A stretch of 64,000 nt of DNA from Nocardiopsis sp. N85 (lineage in GTDB: Bacteria > Actinomycetota > Actinomycetes > Streptosporangiales > Streptosporangiaceae). The translations under genes were made by a program, and so were the position numbers. The DNA lies in contig NZ_JARBUT010000013.1 in the NCBI RefSeq assembly GCF_028882275.1, positions 119,330 to 183,329 on the forward strand, read 5' to 3'. This document shows positions 60,407 to 64,000 of this stretch, in pieces; position 1 is the first letter of the stretch; each line of letters opens with the position of its first letter. Below the pieces are notes generated by a model that worked only from the letters and a program-made list of their open reading frames with translations, did not search any database and was not told where the DNA came from.

Positions 60407-60727
60407 ATGAGTTGGCTCTACCTGGGCATCGCCGTCGTCTTCGAGGTCATCGTCGGCATCTCCGCGAGCAGGGCACAAGGCTTCACGAAGCCGTGGTGGA
60501 CGATCGGCACCCTCGTCAGCGGTGCGATCGCCACGTTCTTCCTCGGCCTCGCGCTGCTGACCTTCGACGTGGGCGTCGGTTACGCCATCTGGACCAGCGT
60601 CGCCGGAGTCGGGATCGTCGTCGTGGGCGCGCTCTTCCTCGACCAGAAGCTGGGCTGGAGGAAGGGTCTCGGCATCGCGATCGTCATCGGAGGGGTCATC
60701 GGACTCCAGCTCAGCGGAGCCGCGTGA
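60407..60727 (+). CDS. Small multidrug resistance (SMR/EmrE) family efflux subunit 1
   Basis: 106 residues, four transmembrane helices. The essential membrane Glu is in LGIAVVFEVIVGISAS (E14), and the signature blocks are FTKPWWTIGTLVSG, GVGYAIWTSVAGVG and GLGIAIVIGGVIGLQL. SMR proteins exchange cationic drugs or guanidinium-like compounds for protons. GAAAGG sits six bases before ATG 60407. With the next gene it should form a heterodimeric (EbrAB-type) pump. Confidence 0.93.
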   Translation: MSWLYLGIAVVFEVIVGISASRAQGFTKPWWTIGTLVSGAIATFFLGLALLTFDVGVGYAIWTSVAGVGIVVVGALFLDQKLGWRKGLGIAIVIGGVIGLQLSGAA

Positions 60728-60756
60728 CCCACCCCCCTCAACCCGAAAGGAACACT

Positions 60757-61182
60757 GTGATGACCACTGCCACCGCACCCACCACCGAGAACACGGATAC
60801 CGGAAAGAAGGCGGGCCCCTGGCTGGTCCTGCTGCTGGCCGGGGTGTTCGAGGTCGGCTACGCGCTCAGCGTGGCCGGCAGCTCCGGGTTCACCGTCCTC
60901 GGATGGTCCCTCTCCGCCGTCGTCTTCTTCCTGCTGACCCTGTTCTGCCTCAGCGTGGCCCTGAAGGCGATCGACGTCGGCATCGGCTACGCCGTGTGGG
61001 CCGGTATCGGAGCGGTCGGTGCCGCGCTCTTCGGGCCGGTCTTCTTCGATGAGGTCCTGACCCCGGTCCGCGCCTTCTGGCTGGCCGTCATCATCGGCGG
61101 TGTCGTCTGGCTCAAGCTCGCCGACAGCCCCATGCTGCGCCGCGACCCCGAGGAAGCGCGGGTCGCCCGACCGACGCGGTGA
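60757..61182 (+). CDS. SMR family efflux subunit 2
   Basis: 141 residues from GTG 60757, which has GAAAGG at the same six-base spacing as its partner (ATG 60760 is the alternative). An extra soluble N-terminus (TATAPTTENTDTGKKAG) precedes four helices with Glu in LLLAGVFEVGYALSVAG, GIGYAVWAGIGAVGAAL and FWLAVIIGGVVWLKLAD. It has a charged C-terminal tail. Unequal tails are typical of paired SMR subunits inserted in opposite topology. Confidence 0.92.
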   Translation: MMTTATAPTTENTDTGKKAGPWLVLLLAGVFEVGYALSVAGSSGFTVLGWSLSAVVFFLLTLFCLSVALKAIDVGIGYAVWAGIGAVGAALFGPVFFDEVLTPVRAFWLAVIIGGVVWLKLADSPMLRRDPEEARVARPTR

Positions 61183-61356
61183 CGATCGGGACCGCATCAC
61201 CCGCCCGCGGTGTGCTCGTATCGGAGCCGCCGCGGGCGCGGTCCGTCGCGGGGCCCCTCGGCGCCTCCGTCCGAACTCCACGGCATCGGCCCGAGGCCCC
61301 GATCGGGTGCGGCCCCCTCTTCGAGCAAGAACGCCACCCCCGACGGCGGCCCGGCT

Positions 61357-61518
61357 CCGGTGCCCGCCCACATCGACACCGTGCCGCCCGACGTGCCGCA
61401 GGGCCGGACCGACCCGGGACGGGTCTTCGACCGGACCGTGGACCCGGACCACGTCGCCGACGGCCACCGGGCCACGCAGGCCCGCCGGTCGCTCGGGACG
61501 CACACGGTTCGCCTCCGG
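61357..61518 (+). pseudogene. Remnant of the C-terminus of a zinc-type alcohol dehydrogenase
   Basis: The frame reads VPQGRTDPGRVFDRTVDPDH and VADGHRATQARRSLGTHTVR. It matches the end of medium-chain zinc-dependent dehydrogenases, where one expects G-x-I-DP-x-x-V-F-x-R-x-x-x-L-x-x-VADGYRAM. There is no start, Rossmann fold or stop in place, and several conserved residues are altered. It lies in the 362-bp space between the SMR genes and the peptidase gene, which otherwise holds nothing recognised. Confidence 0.45.
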
Positions 61519-61544
61519 TGCGCCGGGACCGCGCCCTCCGCGTG

Positions 61545-62792
61545 TCACGGCCGAACGGCGGCCGCGATGACGTCCTCCACCTGACCGACGATGGCAGCCC
61601 GGTTCTCCTCGAACTCCGGATCGGTGACCTCGTCACCCGGCCCGAAGGACAGCACCGGGGTGTGCACGTGGCCCGCGAGGACGTCCCGCCCGGTGGCGTC
61701 CCGCAGCAGGGTGTTGCGATAGGCGATCTCGTTGGACAGGTAGTCGCCCCCGCCGCCGGCGCGTGCTCGGGAGCCCGGGGTCGGTCCGTCCCATCGCACG
61801 ACCTCCTCGGTCTCGCCCTCGGGGATCTCGACCACCATGGTGTTGTCGAACACGGGGAACGGCGCCCCGTCCGTCGCCTCGACGATCGCGGCCCGGTCCA
61901 GCGAGGAATCGGACCATTGCGGTTGCGGGGTGACGGTGGGGACGCCCTCGGGAACGGGGATCGGGCCCTGTTCGCCCGCACGCTCGTTGTCCTCGAAGCC
62001 CCCTCGCCAGGCTCCGTTGTGCGCCTCCAGGTCGAATCCCTCGCCCCCGCCCTGACTGATGGTGATGACCGCGTCGGCCGGACGGTCGCCCGTGTAATGC
62101 GGAAGCAGGGCCTCCTCCACCATGCCGTCGGAGAAATCGCGCCAGCGCACGGGGAAGAGCAGAGCCTCGACGACCGCGACGCCGTCACCGGTCTCGATCA
62201 CCACCCCGTCCAGGGCGAGGGCCGCCGCCCCGGAGGGGTTGGCCTGGCGGATGTCGCCGTCGAGGCCGAAGGGGTCGAACCCGGTGACGACGACGCGGAG
62301 CATCGCGTCCTCGCGGGAGCCGGCGGAGAAGTCCGCGTCGTGGTGCCCCCGTGAGCGGCGTTCCAGGTCGGCCACGAGCGTGGCACGGTCGTCCTGGGCG
62401 AGCGTGAACCCCGGTTCCCAGCGGTGGAGCGCGGCGGTCATGCCGAGCCTCGCCCAGTAGAGCGGTCGGTCGTCCCCGGCGCTCAGGTCCCCCTCGGTCC
62501 CGCCGGCCCCGCCGACCCGGTCGACCGCCGTCCTCCAGAGCGCGTCCCCATGGCGTTCGACGACCGCCGCCGCGTGCTCGGCGTCGTGGGCGGTGCGCAG
62601 TTCCCGGGTGAAACGTTCCACGGCAGGGGCGAAACCCGACCTGTCCAGAATCTCCTGGGGGACCTCCCCGGCGGCCCGAGCCTCCTCCACCGTCACCGCC
62701 TGCTCGGCCTGTGTCGAGCCCACCAGGGTGAAGGCGAGGACCGGGAGCAGTGCCGCCGCCGTGGCACGGGGGATCGCGCGCGGGACGCGCAT
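61545..62792 (-). CDS. Secreted pyroglutamyl-peptidase (C15)-like protein lacking the catalytic Cys
   Basis: 415 residues from ATG 62792. The N-terminus MRVPRAIPRATAAALLPVLA is a signal peptide. A ~170-residue helical extension is followed by the Pcp fold: LRVVVTGFDPFGLDGDIRQA, AVITISQGGGEGFDLEAHN and GDYLSNEIAYRNTLL. In active C15 peptidases the last block carries the nucleophile (Y-x-C-N). Here Ser353 occupies that place. The His block is AGHVHTPVL. Secretion and Cys-to-Ser change suggest a different activity or a binding role; a serine-based hydrolase cannot be excluded. Confidence 0.8.
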   Translation of the reverse strand: MRVPRAIPRATAAALLPVLAFTLVGSTQAEQAVTVEEARAAGEVPQEILDRSGFAPAVERFTRELRTAHDAEHAAAVVERHGDALWRTAVDRVGGAGGTEGDLSAGDDRPLYWARLGMTAALHRWEPGFTLAQDDRATLVADLERRSRGHHDADFSAGSREDAMLRVVVTGFDPFGLDGDIRQANPSGAAALALDGVVIETGDGVAVVEALLFPVRWRDFSDGMVEEALLPHYTGDRPADAVITISQGGGEGFDLEAHNGAWRGGFEDNERAGEQGPIPVPEGVPTVTPQPQWSDSSLDRAAIVEATDGAPFPVFDNTMVVEIPEGETEEVVRWDGPTPGSRARAGGGGDYLSNEIAYRNTLLRDATGRDVLAGHVHTPVLSFGPGDEVTDPEFEENRAAIVGQVEDVIAAAVRP

Positions 62793-63065
62793 GCCCCGTT
62801 CGTTCCGTTCGCCTGATCCGTTCAACGACGTGCCCCTCTTTCCGTCTCGACGCACAGGTCTCCGTGCGGCGCCTTGGTCTCGCCGTACGACCGGCGTTCC
62901 GGGGCCGCCCCGTCGCGCCCCGCCCCCGGTGTACGGAGGCCTCCATGAGTTTCCAAGGTCGACCGTCGTGCCCATCGGAGGTATCGCGGCGGGTCACGTG
63001 ATCGGTTCGACCCGCGCGCTCACACGTCCCGGTCGCCGCTCCACCCGAAGCCGGTGTGATCGTCC

Positions 63066-63422
63066 ATGTCGCCGCCGTTCCCGACGCGACGCTTTCTCCG
63101 GGCCGTCAGCGGTGCCACCGTCGCCGGTACGGCCCTTCTGCCGAGTCCGGTCGTACCGGCCTTCCCGGACCCGCAGGACGCGCAGGTGTCCGTCGGGCAC
63201 GCCGTGCCCGACACGGCCGTCGACGTCCACGTCGACGCCGCCCTGGAGGATTCCCGACCGGGTACCGTCTCCGCCACGCTCACCCTTCCCGCGGGTTCCT
63301 ACGACCTGAAGGTCACGGAGGCCGGAGCGGGAGCCGATGCCGAGTCGCTCATCGATGCCGGGGGCGTTGACGTCCCCGCAGGTGCCAACGCGAGCGTGGA
63401 GGCCCCGTCCCGAAACCCGTGA
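63066..63422 (+). CDS. DUF4397-domain secreted protein, C-terminally truncated
   Basis: 118 residues. A signal peptide (RRFLRAVSGATVAGTALLPS) precedes the first part of a DUF4397 domain (VSVGHAVPDTAVDVHVDAAL; TLTLPAGSYDLKVTEAG). Full-length relatives are about twice as long, with a second domain half and a sorting or membrane tail. Here the frame ends right after DVPAGANASVEA with PSRNP. The loss coincides with the truncated end of the opposing MFS gene, marking a deletion joint. Confidence 0.7.
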   Translation: MSPPFPTRRFLRAVSGATVAGTALLPSPVVPAFPDPQDAQVSVGHAVPDTAVDVHVDAALEDSRPGTVSATLTLPAGSYDLKVTEAGAGADAESLIDAGGVDVPAGANASVEAPSRNP

Positions 63423-63814
63423 CGCCCGTCCCGGCGGCGGGCACCGCCGTCCCCGCCCCGAAGAACCCCACGAAGAAGCACGGGATGAGGTAGACCCACT
63501 CGATCGGCGGCACCAGCCCGATCAGCGCCATCGAGACCGCGAACAGCACGAACCCCGGCACGAGGATGTAACGCGCGGCGAAGCGGTCCACGAGCTGCGC
63601 GACGACGACCAGGCCGATCGCCATCCCGACCGCCGCGACCGAGCGCCCCGGTGACGGTCGTGCGGCTGAAGCCGGTCTCCTCGGCGATCGGCAGCACGAA
63701 CAGGCCGATGGTGGCCAGGTACATCTGGGGACCGACGGCGCCGGCGGTGCCACCGCCGACGACCACCCACCAGGGGCTCCTGGGTTTCGACGCGCGGGGG
63801 GCGGGGGTACTCAT
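63423..63814 (-). pseudogene. MFS transporter fragment: frameshifted and truncated
   Basis: From ATG 63814 (GGAGAAG upstream) the frame reads SPWWVVVGGGTAGAVGPQMY, LATIGLFVLPIAEETGFSRT and TVTGAL, the first helix of a major facilitator permease of the oxalate/formate-like sort. Near 63641-63648 the sense moves to another frame (SVAAVGMAIGLVVVAQLVDR, YILVPGFVLFAVSMALIGLV, LIPCFFVGFFGAGTAVPA) carrying helices 2-4. It then ends without the remaining eight helices. One frameshift plus a 3' deletion; not functional. Confidence 0.8.
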
Positions 63815-63848
63815 GCGGCTTCTCCTGTGGTGATCGTGCGAACGGCGG

Positions 63849-64000
63849 TCAGGCGGTGGGGAAGGAGACCTGGGTCAGTTCCTCGGAGACCCGCCAGACG
63901 CGCGCGGCCTCCTCCGTGCTGCGCAGCGGCGGGTACGGCGGCTGCTTCGCCGGCGGGCCGCCCAGGTTCCCGGGACCGCTGGGGCCGTAGAGCGCGCCAC
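63849..64000 (-). CDS. Short-chain dehydrogenase/reductase, C-terminal end, runs off the right edge
   Basis: The last 50 codons are visible: ALYGPSGPGNLGGPPAKQPP, then LRSTEEAARVWRVSEELTQV and stop after SFPTA. This is the typical C-terminus of actinobacterial SDR-family NAD(P)-dependent oxidoreductases. The Rossmann fold and YxxxK motif lie outside the window. Confidence 0.75.
   Translation of the reverse strand, partial: GALYGPSGPGNLGGPPAKQPPYPPLRSTEEAARVWRVSEELTQVSFPTA

Overview
The window is a 64 kb piece of a high-GC actinomycete chromosome. Strong third-position GC, frequent GTG and TTG starts, GTGA/ATGA gene overlaps, several apparently leaderless genes and the protein families all point that way. 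The gene content fits a Nocardiopsis-like member of the Streptosporangiales; this placement is inference from sequence style, not from a marker phylogeny. Housekeeping genes (tRNA-Ser, SRP RNA, dnaX, ybaB, recR, ask, asd) and a parS-type site suggest the origin-proximal part of the chromosome core.

Layout. 1-9.2 kb: N-terminus of a GH2 beta-mannosidase divergent from a ROK regulator, then PadR, a FadH-type enoate reductase, an SGNH hydrolase, a PoxB-like TPP enzyme, a small membrane protein and a DUF1330 protein. 9.2-10.1 kb: tRNA-Ser(GGA) beside an integrase C-terminal remnant and a likely DUF2252 remnant, then SRP RNA. 10.2-20.0 kb: dnaX, an accessory block (TetR, small protein, PCMT-like methyltransferase, MerR-controlled old-yellow-enzyme), then ybaB-recR and ask-asd. 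20.1-24.0 kb: GntR/UTRA regulator, a membrane protein with a 42-bp coding minisatellite, a DUF952-cupin fusion and a hypothetical gene. 24.1-28.8 kb: pdhA-pdhB-pdhC (heterotetrameric E1 plus E2, no E3) behind an FCD-type GntR regulator with a palindrome in the pdh promoter. 29.4-32.7 kb: PAP2 phosphatase and a CopB-type P-ATPase behind two CsoR-like boxes. 32.7-33.85 kb: gene-poor, with parS, a MITE-like element and a broken Lrp/AsnC gene. 33.85-39.6 kb: lipoprotein, membrane-fusion protein and MacB-like ABC transporter, divergent from an OmpR/histidine-kinase pair. 39.7-42.9 kb: ABC-2 exporter with two permeases. 43.1-47.0 kb: Asp23/AmaP envelope-stress operon divergent from an ECF sigma factor and a zinc-anti-sigma/Asp23 fusion. 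47.1-50.1 kb: membrane ACT protein, L,D-transpeptidase, PP2C-like phosphatase. 50.5-53.8 kb: HTH protein plus an SF2 helicase with a transmembrane hairpin, the best candidate here for an undescribed system. 53.9-64 kb: choice-of-anchor I protein, two VOC genes sharing an 18-bp upstream box plus an AraC regulator, an amidohydrolase, a MarR-SMR efflux cassette, a pyroglutamyl-peptidase-like secreted protein lacking its catalytic Cys, and a breakpoint region with truncated DUF4397 and MFS genes before an SDR terminus.

Regulation is unusually readable. At least nine convincing operator or promoter palindromes lie beside a matching regulator or target gene (ROK, TetR, MerR, GntR, CsoR, OmpR, AraC/VOC, MarR), and three genes appear to be leaderless.
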